A program made the translations under genes and the position numbers. Under the pieces are notes generated by a model. The model saw nothing but the letters and a program-made list of their open reading frames with translations. It was not told the origin of the DNA and made no database searches. 64,000 bases of DNA, taken from positions 6,279,001 through 6,343,000 of the forward strand of contig NZ_CP109446.1 in assembly GCF_036227265.1 (NCBI RefSeq), given 5' to 3'. Source of the stretch: Streptomyces sp. NBC_01476. Lineage in GTDB: Bacteria > Actinomycetota > Actinomycetes > Streptomycetales > Streptomycetaceae. Of the stretch, positions 25,789 through 33,992 are shown piece after piece. Numbering within the stretch: the stretch's first letter is position 1; every line of letters starts with the position of its first letter.

Positions 25789-26931
25789 ATGCCCGATCAG
25801 CCACACCAGCCCACCCCCGCGGGCCGGCCCGACGCCGGACCGTACGACGCCCTGCTGCTGCTCTCCTTCGGCGGACCCGAGGGCCCCGACGACGTGCTGC
25901 CGTTCCTGGAGAACGTCACCCACGGCCGGGGTATCCCCCGCGAGCGGCTCAAGGAGGTCGGTCAGCACTACTTCCTCTTCGGCGGGGTCAGCCCGATCAA
26001 CGCGCAGAACCGCGCGCTGCTCGACGCGATCCGCAAGGACTTCGCCGACGGCGGCCTCGACCTGCCGGTGTACTGGGGCAACCGCAACTGGACGCCGTAC
26101 CTCACCGACACCCTGCGGTCGATGAGCGACGCCGGGCACCGCCGGATCCTGGTGCTGGCCACCAGCGCCTACGCCTCCTACTCCGGCTGCCGCCAGTACC
26201 GGGAGAATCTGGCCGCGTCGCTCGCGGTGCTGGCCGAGGAGGGCCGCGAGCCGCTGCGGATCGACAAGCTGCGGCACTACTTCAACCACCCCGGCTTCGT
26301 CGAGCCGATGATCCAGGCCACCCTGGACGCGCTCGCCGAACTGCCCGCGGCGGTCCGGGACGGCGCCCGGCTCGCCTTCACCACGCACTCCATCCCGGTC
26401 ACCGCCGCCGACACCTCGGGGCCGGTGCCGGGCCACGGCGACGGCGGCGCCTACGTCGCCCAGCACCTGGACACCGCCCGGGTGATCGCCGACGCGGTCC
26501 AGGCGGCCACCGGCGTGGAACGCGACTGGCAGCTCGTCTACCAGTCCCGCAGCGGGGCCCCGCACATCCCGTGGCTGGAGCCGGACATCTGCGACCACCT
26601 GACGGATGTGCACGCGGCCGGGGCGCCCGCGGTGGTCATGGTGCCGATCGGTTTCGTCTCCGACCACATGGAGGTCACGTACGACCTCGACACCGAGGCC
26701 GCGGCCAGGGCCGGCGAACTGGGCCTGCCGGTCAGCCGCGCCGCCACCGTCGGCGCCGACCCGCGGTTCGCCGCCGCCGTCCGCGACCTGGTGCTGGAGC
26801 GCGCCGCCACCGAGCGCGGCCTGGCGCCCCGGCGGTGCGCACTGGGCACCCTCGGCCCCAGCCACGACATCTGCCCCGCGGGCTGCTGCCCGGCCAGGAC
26901 CCCGCTGCCCGCCGCGGCCGGCATCGACTGA
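25789..26931 (+). CDS. hemH: Ferrochelatase (actinobacterial, probably coproporphyrin ferrochelatase)
   Basis: A 380-residue enzyme inserting iron into a porphyrin in the late haem pathway. Conserved blocks are LLLSFGGPEGPDDVLPFLENV (residues 22-42), YWGNRNWTPYL, the active-site His in FTTHSIPV, YQSRSGAPHIPWLEPDI and VPIGFVSDHMEVTYDLD. Actinobacteria use the coproporphyrin-dependent route, so CpfC would be the modern name. C-terminal cysteines (CPAGCC) with an upstream Cys fit the [2Fe-2S] cluster found in part of the family (inference). The first 18 residues are a Pro-rich extension. Followed after 11 bases by the inositol-phosphatase-like gene. Confidence 0.95.
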   Translation: MPDQPHQPTPAGRPDAGPYDALLLLSFGGPEGPDDVLPFLENVTHGRGIPRERLKEVGQHYFLFGGVSPINAQNRALLDAIRKDFADGGLDLPVYWGNRNWTPYLTDTLRSMSDAGHRRILVLATSAYASYSGCRQYRENLAASLAVLAEEGREPLRIDKLRHYFNHPGFVEPMIQATLDALAELPAAVRDGARLAFTTHSIPVTAADTSGPVPGHGDGGAYVAQHLDTARVIADAVQAATGVERDWQLVYQSRSGAPHIPWLEPDICDHLTDVHAAGAPAVVMVPIGFVSDHMEVTYDLDTEAAARAGELGLPVSRAATVGADPRFAAAVRDLVLERAATERGLAPRRCALGTLGPSHDICPAGCCPARTPLPAAAGID

Positions 26932-26942
26932 GGAGTCACCCC

Positions 26943-27770
26943 ATGACCACCACCCCGGCGAGCCCGGACCCCGCGGAACTGCTGACGATCGCCCTGGAAG
27001 CGGCCCACCGGGCCGGCGTCCTGCTGCGCGACGGACGGCCCGCGGACCTCGGCGTGGCCGCCACCAAGACCAGCCCGATCGACGTGGTGACCGAGATGGA
27101 CATCGCCGCCGAGAAGCTGATCACCGACCGCATCGGGCGGCTGCGGCCCGACGACGGCTTCCTCGGCGAGGAGGGCGCGAGCAGCGAGGGCTCCAGCGGG
27201 GTGCGCTGGGTGATCGACCCGCTGGACGGCACGGTGAACTACCTCTACGGCCTGCCGTCCTGGGCGGTCAGCATCGCGGCGGAGTACGACGGGGAGGTGA
27301 TCGCGGGGGTGGTCGAGGCACCGATGCGGCGCGAGACCTACCAGGCGGTACGCGGCGGCGGCGCCTTCGTCAACGGGGAGCCGGCCCGCTGCCGCCCGGC
27401 CCCGGAGTTCTCGCACGCGCTGATCGGCACCGGCTTCGGCTACCTCGCCGAACGCCGGGCCGCCCAGGCCGAAGTGGTGCGGACCCTGGTGCCGCGGGTC
27501 CGGGACATCCGCCGGGCCGGCGCCGCCGCGATCGACCTGGCCGACGTCGGCTGCGGCCGGCTCGACGGCTACTTCGAGCGCGGCCTCAACCCGTGGGACC
27601 TGGCGGCCGGCGCGCTCTTCGCCCGGGAGGCGGGCGCCCTGACCGGTGGACGGCCCGGGCAGCCCGCCTCGGGGGAACTCACCATCGCCGCGCCCCCCGG
27701 GCTCTTCGAGCCGCTCCAGGCGATGCTGGAGGAGCTCGGCGCCTGGCACGACCGGCCGCGCCCGAGCTGA
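26943..27770 (+). CDS. Inositol monophosphatase family protein
   Basis: A 275-residue Mg-dependent phosphatase of the FIG superfamily. Motifs: FLGEEG (metal Glu), WVIDPLDGTVNYLYGLP (DPxDGT, metal-binding Asp pair, residues about 89-105) and the C-terminal ERGLNPWDLAAGALFAREAG (WDxAAG). It should dephosphorylate inositol-1-phosphate or a related sugar phosphate in the cytoplasm. Start ATG 26943 with GAGGAG upstream. It is 11 bases after the ferrochelatase gene and probably co-transcribed, then a hairpin terminator follows. Confidence 0.93.
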   Translation: MTTTPASPDPAELLTIALEAAHRAGVLLRDGRPADLGVAATKTSPIDVVTEMDIAAEKLITDRIGRLRPDDGFLGEEGASSEGSSGVRWVIDPLDGTVNYLYGLPSWAVSIAAEYDGEVIAGVVEAPMRRETYQAVRGGGAFVNGEPARCRPAPEFSHALIGTGFGYLAERRAAQAEVVRTLVPRVRDIRRAGAAAIDLADVGCGRLDGYFERGLNPWDLAAGALFAREAGALTGGRPGQPASGELTIAAPPGLFEPLQAMLEELGAWHDRPRPS

Positions 27771-27796
27771 CCGGCGCACCGCGCGTAGACATGCGA

Positions 27797-27828
27797 ACGC
27801 CCCGGCACCTTCCTGGTGGCCGGGGCGT
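27797..27828. terminator. Hairpin terminator after the inositol-phosphatase-like gene
   Basis: ACGCCCCGGCACC (27797-27809) pairs with GGTGGCCGGGGCGT (27815-27828) around a TTCCT loop, with one bulged base. It sits between convergent genes. Confidence 0.75.
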
Positions 27829-27863
27829 GCGGCTCGGGGGTCGACCGGTGCGGATCCGGTGGG

Positions 27864-28037
27864 TCAGGCGACCTTGGGCCGTACGTCCACCCCGTGTTCC
27901 GCGGCGAGCCGCTGGAGGTCCTCCAGCTCGCTCTGCTCCACGTCCGCGAGGAAGTCGTCGCCCGTCTCGCGTGCCCTGCGCAGGTCCGACTCCGTGCTGT
28001 GTATGCGCTGCAGGATTCCGGTAGTGAACGCGTTCAT
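27864..28037 (-). CDS. Small conserved actinobacterial protein (57 aa)
   Basis: A 57-residue acidic helical protein: MNAFTTGILQRIHSTESDLR, then RARETGDDFLADVEQSELEDL and QRLAAEHGVDVRPKVA. It looks like a short coiled coil or helical hairpin with no catalytic motif and no membrane segment. Similar small proteins occur beside cutRS in Streptomyces (from memory, not checked). Start ATG 28037 with GAGGGGG upstream; a longer in-frame reading to 28112 passes through the promoter palindrome. Function unknown. Confidence 0.75.
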   Translation of the reverse strand: MNAFTTGILQRIHSTESDLRRARETGDDFLADVEQSELEDLQRLAAEHGVDVRPKVA

Positions 28038-28059
28038 GTGCGCCCCCTCGTCGACTCCG

Positions 28060-28078
28060 TTGACACGAGGTGTGTCAA
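28060..28078. promoter_or_regulatory. Symmetrical TTGACAC-N5-GTGTCAA element
   Basis: A perfect 7-bp inverted repeat (28060-28066, 28072-28078) sits 22 bases upstream of the small minus-strand gene and 216 bases upstream of cutR. Each arm contains TTGACA reading inward, so it is an operator or could provide -35 elements in both directions. Confidence 0.45.
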
Positions 28079-28149
28079 AGCCCGGCTGCCCCGCGTGGGA
28101 AACGCGTGGCAAGGCATGGTGGGTGGGTGTACAGCCGTCTTGCCCAGGC

Positions 28150-28165
28150 GTTTCCGGCCGGAAAC
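28150..28165. promoter_or_regulatory. 16-bp perfect palindrome upstream of cutR
   Basis: GTTTCCGGCCGGAAAC is a perfect 16-bp palindrome in the 181-base region ahead of cutR, 128 bases before the start codon. It may be an operator; the binder is not known. Confidence 0.4.
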
Positions 28166-28293
28166 ATCCCCGCCACAGATAAGTTCACGCGACCGGGTGC
28201 CGGGACCGTCCCCTACGGTCCCTTACCGCCGATTTACGGACCTCCGGTGCAGGATGGAGGGGGATTCGCACAGCTCATGGAAGGAACAGCGCC

Positions 28294-28947
28294 TTGCGCG
28301 TACTGGTCGTCGAGGACGAGCAACTGCTCGCCGATGCGGTGGGCACCGGCCTGCGCCGCGAGGCCATGGCCGTCGATGTGGTCTACGACGGCGGTGCCGC
28401 CCTGGAGCGGATCGGGGTCAACGACTACGACGTCGTGGTCCTCGACCGTGACCTTCCGGTGGTGCACGGTGACGAGGTGTGCCGGCAGATCATCGGCCTC
28501 GGCATGCCCACCCGGGTGCTCATGCTCACCGCGGCCGGCGACGTCAGCGACCGGGTGGAGGGCCTGGAGCTCGGCGCCGACGACTATCTGCCCAAGCCGT
28601 TCGCCTTCACCGAGCTGACCGCCCGGGTCCGCGCGCTCGGCCGCCGTACCACCGCGGCCCTGCCGCCGGTCCTGGAGCGCTCCGGAATCCGGCTCGACCC
28701 CAACCGCCGCGAAGTCTTCCGCAACGGCGACGAGGTGCATCTGGCGCCCAAGGAGTTCGCGGTGCTGGAGGTCCTGATGCGCAGCGAGGGCTCGGTGGTC
28801 TCCGCCGAGCAACTGCTGGAGAAGGCATGGGACGAGAACACCGACCCCTTCACCAACGTGGTGCGGGTCACCGTGATGACCCTGCGCCGCAAGCTCGGTG
28901 AGCCCCCGGTGATCGTCACCGTGCCCGGCTCCGGCTACCGGATCTGA
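28294..28947 (+). CDS. cutR: CutR response regulator (OmpR family)
   Basis: A 217-residue response regulator: receiver domain 1-115 with phospho-acceptor Asp51 (VVVLDRDLP), acidic pocket VVEDEQ, Lys in PKPFAF; winged-helix DNA-binding domain 125-217 ending NVVRVTVMTLRRKLGEPPVI. The sequence is close to Streptomyces CutR throughout as I recall it. TTG start at 28294 with AAGGA upstream. It forms a pair with the kinase CutS, whose GTG lies seven bases past this stop. CutRS is reported to act on secretion stress and antibiotic production in Streptomyces. Confidence 0.94.
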   Translation: MRVLVVEDEQLLADAVGTGLRREAMAVDVVYDGGAALERIGVNDYDVVVLDRDLPVVHGDEVCRQIIGLGMPTRVLMLTAAGDVSDRVEGLELGADDYLPKPFAFTELTARVRALGRRTTAALPPVLERSGIRLDPNRREVFRNGDEVHLAPKEFAVLEVLMRSEGSVVSAEQLLEKAWDENTDPFTNVVRVTVMTLRRKLGEPPVIVTVPGSGYRI

Positions 28948-28953
28948 TCCGCC

Positions 28954-30222
28954 GTGGCCTCCGTCTCCCCACAGACCCCGGCGGGCCCGCACGCCGGACC
29001 GCCCGCCCCGCCGCGCCCCTCCTGGGACCCGCACCCGGACGAGAGCCCGCCGCCGTGGCTGCGGCCGACCATCCGGATACGGCTCACCGTGCTCTACGGC
29101 GGCATGTTCCTGATCGCCGGCGTACTGCTGCTGTGGATCATCTACCTGCTGGCCGCCCAGGCGCTCGACCAGGGCAGCGTCTTCCCCTTCAAGCTGCTGG
29201 GCAGCACCAGCATCCAGTCGACCAACTGCTCGGAGCTGCCGGCCGGGCAGGTCATCACCTCCGACCAGTTCACCCAGGCGCTCAACACCTGTATGCAGCA
29301 CCAGCGGGACATGGCGCTGAGCACCCTGCTGAAGCGGTCACTGATCGCCTTGATAGGGCTGGCCGTGGTCGCGCTCGTCTTCGGCTATGTGATGGCCGGC
29401 CGGGTGCTGGCGCCGCTCGGCCGGATCACCAGGACCGCGCGCAGCGTGGTCGGCTCCGACCTCAAGCGCCGGATCGAACTGGACGGCCCGGACGACGAGC
29501 TCAAGGAGCTGGCCGACACCTTCGACGGCATGCTGGACCGGCTGGAGCGCTCCTTCGACGCCCAGCGCCGCTTCGTCGCCAACGCCTCGCACGAGCTGCG
29601 CACCCCGCTGGCGATCAACCGCACCCTGCTGGAGGTGCAGCTCTCCGACCCGGAGGCATCACCGGACCTGCAGCAGCTCGGCAAGACCCTGCTGGCCACC
29701 AACGAGCGCAGCGAACAACTGGTGGAGGGCCTGCTGCTGCTCGCCCGCAGCGAGAACGAGATCGTGGACCGCAAACCGGTGGACCTGGCCGAGGCCGCCT
29801 CCCGGGCGCTGGACCAGGTGCGCGGCGAGGCGCAGGCCAAGGGCGTGGAGCTGCGCGCCGAACTGCAGGGCGCGGTGGTCCAGGGCAATGGCGTGCTGCT
29901 GGAGCGGATCGCGCTGAATCTGGTGCAGAACGCGGTGCGCTACAACGTGCCGCAGGACGGCTGGGTCGAGGTGCGTACCAGCACCGAGAGCGGGCATGCG
30001 CTCGTTGTGGTGGTCAACACCGGGCCAGTGGTGCCCGCGTACGAGATCGACAACCTCTTCGAGCCGTTCCGACGGCTGAGAACCGAGCGCACCGGCAGCG
30101 ACAAGGGAGTCGGGCTCGGTCTGTCCATCGCCCGCTCGGTCGCAAGGGCGCACGGTGGCGTCATCGCCGCCGAGCCCAGGGAGGGTGGCGGCCTGGTCAT
30201 GCGGGTCGCGATCCCGCTGTAG
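28954..30222 (+). CDS. cutS: CutS sensor histidine kinase
   Basis: A 422-residue membrane kinase. A Pro-rich cytoplasmic N-terminus (1-38), first membrane segment (about 46-66), short extracellular sensor (67-126) with two cysteines (Cys92, Cys113), second membrane segment (129-148), HAMP domain, HisKA domain with phospho-His213 (ANASHELRTPLA), and a HATPase domain with NLVQNAVRYN and GVGLGLSIARSVARAHGG. The cysteine pair suggests disulfide-based sensing outside the cell, as proposed for CutS. GTG start at 28954. Its partner is CutR just upstream. Confidence 0.94.
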   Translation: MASVSPQTPAGPHAGPPAPPRPSWDPHPDESPPPWLRPTIRIRLTVLYGGMFLIAGVLLLWIIYLLAAQALDQGSVFPFKLLGSTSIQSTNCSELPAGQVITSDQFTQALNTCMQHQRDMALSTLLKRSLIALIGLAVVALVFGYVMAGRVLAPLGRITRTARSVVGSDLKRRIELDGPDDELKELADTFDGMLDRLERSFDAQRRFVANASHELRTPLAINRTLLEVQLSDPEASPDLQQLGKTLLATNERSEQLVEGLLLLARSENEIVDRKPVDLAEAASRALDQVRGEAQAKGVELRAELQGAVVQGNGVLLERIALNLVQNAVRYNVPQDGWVEVRTSTESGHALVVVVNTGPVVPAYEIDNLFEPFRRLRTERTGSDKGVGLGLSIARSVARAHGGVIAAEPREGGGLVMRVAIPL

Positions 30223-30694
30223 GGTCTCCCACCGGACCTGCGGAAGCAGCCCCTCCAACGCTCTCATCAGCTGTGAACCGCGTCACTTCCGACGCGTGGG
30301 CCACATCGGCCGGAAGAACCGGTCGTTCGCTTTGCGAGTAATTTCAGGGTCTGTTCTCAGCCGGTACCGACTGTGACCGATCGCACACAGATGTTGTACA
30401 GCGGGTACTCTCGGTGATCGCAAGACCTGGGAAAAGGGCCACAAAATCCATGTTTCCCCAGGTCATGATCACGGGAAGTACACGTGAAGGCGCCCGTGCC
30501 GGAGTATCTTCCAACCGTCACGGTTCATGATCGGCCACCCGCGCGATCACCTCTTCGGGGGCGTAGTCGGGTGTCGATCGCGTAACGGGCCTTGATGTGA
30601 GGCAAAATCTCCGCCTCGGGTCGGGCACAAGTCCGGCCTCCCGCGCGTTACGTGCGCTGGAGACACCACAGACACCCACAGGGGGAGAGCGAAA
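30223..30694. other. Gene-free 472-base region between cutS and the DUF4193 gene
   Basis: No supported gene. It is less GC-rich than its flanks. It contains an imperfect inverted repeat (30424-30434 with 30453-30464) and must hold the promoter of the DUF4193 gene. An antisense reading frame from 31456 into this region lacks a start context and homology, and was not called. Confidence 0.6.
30424..30464. promoter_or_regulatory. Imperfect inverted repeat in the gap before the DUF4193 gene
   Basis: GACCTGGGAAA (30424-30434) is complementary to TTTCCCCAGGTC (30453-30464) apart from one extra G. The 18-base loop is too long for a typical terminator, so a regulator site or RNA structure is as likely. 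It lies about 230 bases upstream of the next gene. Confidence 0.4.
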
Positions 30695-30994
30695 ATGGCT
30701 ACGGATTACGACACCCCACGCAAGACCGACGACGACGTCAACGAAGACAGCATCGAGGAACTGAAGGCCCGGCGGAACGAGAAGTCGACCTCCGCGGTCG
30801 ACGTCGACGAGTTCGACCAGGCCGAGTCCCTGGAGCTGCCCGGCGCCGACCTCTCCAACGAGGAGCTGTCGGTCCGCGTGCTGCCCCGGCAGGCGGACGA
30901 GTTCACCTGCATGAGCTGCTTCCTCGTTCATCACCGGAGCCAGCTGGCCTCGGAGAAGAACGGGAACCCGATCTGCCGCGACTGCGCGGCCTGA
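30695..30994 (+). CDS. DUF4193 family protein with a zinc-ribbon-like motif
   Basis: A 99-residue acidic protein conserved in actinobacteria. N-terminal half: MATDYDTPRKTDDDVNEDSI and ELKARRNEK, the usual DUF4193 start. C-terminal half: FTCMSCFLVHHRSQLA and PICRDCAA, two CxxC pairs likely to bind zinc. Its role is unknown; the family has been compared with RNA-polymerase-associated small zinc proteins, but that is not shown here. The ATG follows a GGGGGAG ribosome site. It is 13 bases upstream of the EcsC-like gene and probably shares its transcript. Confidence 0.93.
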   Translation: MATDYDTPRKTDDDVNEDSIEELKARRNEKSTSAVDVDEFDQAESLELPGADLSNEELSVRVLPRQADEFTCMSCFLVHHRSQLASEKNGNPICRDCAA

Positions 30995-31007
30995 TCCGCG
31001 GGCGCCC

Positions 31008-31811
31008 GTGACCGGCTCGCCGGAACGACCCGAGGGCGACGAGCGAGGCCGTGCGGCCTCGCTCGCGGCCAGTACCGTGCGCGGCCTGGGCCGCGGCATG
31101 GCAGGCGGAGCCCGCGTCGGTGGCCGGATGGCCAAGGTCGGGATCGGTTCGGTCGCCGAGCGGCTGATCGACACCGCCCCGCGCATTCCGGTCCGCGATC
31201 TGCGGACCCTGCGCAAGCAGTTCCCCGGGCTCGGCCCCGAGGACATCGCGGACCGGCTGACCGCCGCCGCGGTGAAGGGCACGATGACCGTCGGCGCCGG
31301 TGTGGGCGCCGCCGCGATGATGCCCACGCCACCGGCCATGCCGGCCGAACTGGCCACCGAGACCCTCGGCGTCGCCGCCGTCGAGTACAAACTGATCGCC
31401 GAACTGCACGAGGTGTACGGCCTGCGGGTCCCCGGCAACGCCCGGGACCGCGCCACCGCCTACCTCTGGTCCTGGACCCAGCAGCGCGGCATCGACGTGC
31501 TGAAACCGACCACCGTCAATGTGGCGCTCGGCACCACCATGAAGCGGGAGCTGCGCCAGCGGCTGCTGCGCCGCAGCCTGCGGCACGCCCCGTCGCTGAC
31601 TCCGTTCATGGTCGGCGCCGCCGTCGGCGCGGTGCTCAACCGGCGGGACACCCGCAAGCTCGCCGCCCGGGTCCGCCGCGATCTGCGCAGCCACCAACTG
31701 GCCTGGCCCGAGCTGGAATCGCCGCCGGAGGACTCCCTGGACGCGCTGCTGAAGCGGCCGGAACTGCCCGGCCCCGATGAGGGACAGCAGGGCGACCCGC
31801 GCCCGTCCTGA
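31008..31811 (+). CDS. EcsC-like conserved protein
   Basis: A 267-residue protein. Residues 90-150 (TMTVGAGVGAAAMMPTPPAM and AVEYKLIAELHEVYG) resemble the EcsC family, and a second hydrophobic Gly/Ala stretch occurs at FMVGAAVGAVLNRRDTRKLA near 205. The flanks are basic and Pro/Glu-rich. This suggests membrane association by short hydrophobic hairpins. Function unknown. GTG start at 31008, 13 bases after the DUF4193 gene. Family assignment rests on pattern only. Confidence 0.7.
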   Translation: MTGSPERPEGDERGRAASLAASTVRGLGRGMAGGARVGGRMAKVGIGSVAERLIDTAPRIPVRDLRTLRKQFPGLGPEDIADRLTAAAVKGTMTVGAGVGAAAMMPTPPAMPAELATETLGVAAVEYKLIAELHEVYGLRVPGNARDRATAYLWSWTQQRGIDVLKPTTVNVALGTTMKRELRQRLLRRSLRHAPSLTPFMVGAAVGAVLNRRDTRKLAARVRRDLRSHQLAWPELESPPEDSLDALLKRPELPGPDEGQQGDPRPS

Positions 31812-31832
31812 CCGCCTTCCCGGCGCTCCCCG

Positions 31833-31870
31833 GCCCGCTCCCGGGCGTCCGCACCGCCCGCTCCCGGGCG
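31833..31870. terminator. Duplicated 15-bp hairpin element between convergent genes
   Basis: GCCCGCTCCCGGGCG occurs twice, exactly (31833-31847 and 31856-31870). Each copy can fold into a short GCCCG/CGGGC hairpin. It lies in the 67-base gap between the convergent EcsC-like and DUF3093 genes. Confidence 0.5.
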
Positions 31871-31878
31871 ACCCACCG

Positions 31879-32352
31879 TCAGGCGACGGTCCTGACCGCT
31901 GTCAGCGCGTCCGCCAGCCGCTGCGGGGACCGCGTCGACAGATAGAGATACGGCGTCGGATCGGCCGGATCGACGACCTCGACCTTCAGCGCGGTCGGCA
32001 CGTACGAGCGCATCAGCATGAACGCCCGCGGGTCCGCCTTGTGCAGCCGCCAGGCGACGGCCTCCTGCGCGTCGAGCACCACGGCCTCGCCCAGCGCGTC
32101 CAGCGGGATCCTGGCCTTGCCCGCGAGCAGCGAACCGGCCACCACCCTGATCCGGGCCGAACCGTAGGAACTGACCCCCATCATGGCCAGTGCCGCGCCG
32201 CCCACCAGGCCGGCCAGGATCGGCAGCGGTCCGAAGGGGAAGAGGATCAGCGCGAACGCCACCCCGACCCCGACGGCGAGGACCCACCAGGAGCGCGGCA
32301 CCGTGAGGCGCTCGTCGTAAGGCTGCGAAGGACGCTGAACGGGATCGGACAT
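31879..32352 (-). CDS. DUF3093 membrane protein
   Basis: A 157-residue protein with two membrane segments (about 23-41 and 44-62) and a C-terminal cytoplasmic domain of the DUF3093 family: ERLTVPRSWW before the first segment, ARIRVVAGSLLAGKARIPLD and the late motif PRAFMLMRSYVPTALKVEV. The family is actinobacterial and of unknown function, normally next to dut and DUF4193 genes as here. It starts at ATG 32352 and its stop faces the EcsC-like gene. Confidence 0.9.
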   Translation of the reverse strand: MSDPVQRPSQPYDERLTVPRSWWVLAVGVGVAFALILFPFGPLPILAGLVGGAALAMMGVSSYGSARIRVVAGSLLAGKARIPLDALGEAVVLDAQEAVAWRLHKADPRAFMLMRSYVPTALKVEVVDPADPTPYLYLSTRSPQRLADALTAVRTVA

Positions 32353-32379
32353 GGCACAAGACTGCCATGCGCCCCTGTG

Positions 32380-33264
32380 CTACTTGACGCGGAGGCGCGC
32401 CAGCGCCCGGGTGACACGCGGCGGCGCCGAGCGCAGCCCGGTGGCCAGCTGCTTCACCCGGTCCGAGGCCGCGGTCGGCGCCACCGCGTCCAGCACGGTG
32501 GTGGACCGGGTCCCGCCGCCCACCAGATAACGCGGCTGCGGGCGCCGCGCGGTGAGTGCCTTGCGCACCGCGAGCGCCACGGGCCGCGGCCCCGGCAGGT
32601 CCTGGCCGCCGCGCAGCCTGGCGCCGGCGGCGGCGTACTGCTCGGCATACACCGACGCCCGGTCGTCCGGCAGCAGCTCGGCGCCGGTCCGCCAGATGCC
32701 GGTGCGGTACGAGCCCGGCTCGACCAGACTGACCTTCACACCGAACGGCTCGGTCTCCATCCGCAGCGCGTCCGTCACCGACTCCAGACCGCGCTTGCTC
32801 GCGCAGTACCAGCCCAGCATCGGCAGCGACACCCGCCCGGCGACCGAGGAGACATTGACGATCCGGCCGGCCCGCCGGTCGCGCATCGCGGGCAGCACCA
32901 GCCGGGCGATCCGGGCCGGCGCCACCAGATTCGTCTCCAGCTGCCGCCGGACCAGTTCGTCGTCCACGTCCTCGACGGCGCCCGGCTGCGCGAAACCCGC
33001 GTTGTTCACCACCGCCCACGGGCCGCCGTCGGTCATCCCGGCGATCCGGGTGAAGGCGGTGACGCAGGAGGTCGGATCGGCCACGTCCAGCAGCACCGTG
33101 CGGACCGCCGCGCCGGTACCGGCCACCTCGGTGCGCAGCGCCTCCGCCCGCTCCTCGGTGCGGACCGTCGCGATGACGTCGAAACCGGTGTGCGCCAGTT
33201 CGAGGGCGATGGCCCGGCCGATGCCTCGGCCGGCGCCGGTGACGACGACGCTCCTGGGATTCAT
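32380..33264 (-). CDS. Short-chain dehydrogenase/reductase
   Basis: A 294-residue classical SDR: VVVTGAGRGIGRAIALELA (TGxxxGIG, residues 5-24), NNAGFAQPG, catalytic Ser in NVSSVAG and Tyr/Lys in WYCASKRG (YxxxK). A C-terminal extension beyond the usual 250 residues (from about 240) carries basic segments. Start ATG 33264 with CGGAG upstream; a longer reading to 33405 would run into the divergent thioesterase promoter. It reduces or oxidises an unknown alcohol/ketone with NAD(P). It is upstream of DUF3093 on the same strand with a 27-base gap. Confidence 0.9.
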   Translation of the reverse strand: MNPRSVVVTGAGRGIGRAIALELAHTGFDVIATVRTEERAEALRTEVAGTGAAVRTVLLDVADPTSCVTAFTRIAGMTDGGPWAVVNNAGFAQPGAVEDVDDELVRRQLETNLVAPARIARLVLPAMRDRRAGRIVNVSSVAGRVSLPMLGWYCASKRGLESVTDALRMETEPFGVKVSLVEPGSYRTGIWRTGAELLPDDRASVYAEQYAAAGARLRGGQDLPGPRPVALAVRKALTARRPQPRYLVGGGTRSTTVLDAVAPTAASDRVKQLATGLRSAPPRVTRALARLRVK

Positions 33265-33386
33265 CCGTGGCTCCGCTGCAGTTCGGTGGTCCGGCGGGGC
33301 TCCCGGTACCGCCCGTGGCGGGCGGCCCCCGAAGAGCAACGGACACCGGAAGGGAAAGGATCCCGTAGGAGGGTAGGGTCTCCGGC

Positions 33387-33992
33387 GTGAGTGCAGCCAC
33401 GACATCCGCGAGCGGCGGCCGGCCGGGTGCGATCCCGCCGCCCGGCGCCACCGCGCCCGTGCGGCATCCGGACGCGCCCGCGCCCGGTGAGCTGCTCGGC
33501 GCGCACTACGACCAGTGCTTCGGCTGCGGCGAGGAGCAGCCGTACGGACTGCGGCTGGCCGCCAGGGCCGGCGAGGGCGTCAGCGTCACCGCCGAGTTCA
33601 CCGTGCGGCCCGCCCACCAGGGCGCACCGGGCCTGGCGCACGGCGGGGTGCTGGCCACCGCGCTGGACGAGACGCTGGGCTCGCTGAGCTGGCTGCTGCG
33701 GGTCATCGCGGTCACCGGCCGGCTGGAGTCGGACTTCCTGCTCCCGGTGCCGGTCGGTGCCACCCTCCACCTGTCGGCCCGCTGCACCGCGGTGGCCGGC
33801 CGCAAGATCTACAGCACCGCGGAAGGCCGGATCGGTGGCCCCGACGGGCCGGTCGCGGTGCGCGCCGACGCCCTCTTCATCGAGGTCAAACTCGACCACT
33901 TCACCAGCAACGGCCGCCCGGCCGAGATCGAGGCGGCGATGGCCGACCCCGACCAGGTCAAGGTGGCCCGCGCCTTCGAGGTGAACCCGTGA
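33387..33992 (+). CDS. PaaI-family (hotdog) thioesterase
   Basis: A 201-residue hotdog-fold protein. Residues 30-175 carry CFGCGEEQPYGLRL, HQGAPGLAHGGVLATALDETLGSL (the HGG..D/E active-site helix) and LESDFLLPVPVGATLHLSAR, the 4HBT/PaaI pattern. It should hydrolyse an acyl-CoA thioester. The first 28 residues are Pro/Ala-rich. GTG start at 33387; the stop overlaps the GTG of dut (GTGA), so the two are co-translated. The pairing with dut is conserved in Streptomyces as I recall, without a known functional link. Confidence 0.88.
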   Translation: MSAATTSASGGRPGAIPPPGATAPVRHPDAPAPGELLGAHYDQCFGCGEEQPYGLRLAARAGEGVSVTAEFTVRPAHQGAPGLAHGGVLATALDETLGSLSWLLRVIAVTGRLESDFLLPVPVGATLHLSARCTAVAGRKIYSTAEGRIGGPDGPVAVRADALFIEVKLDHFTSNGRPAEIEAAMADPDQVKVARAFEVNP

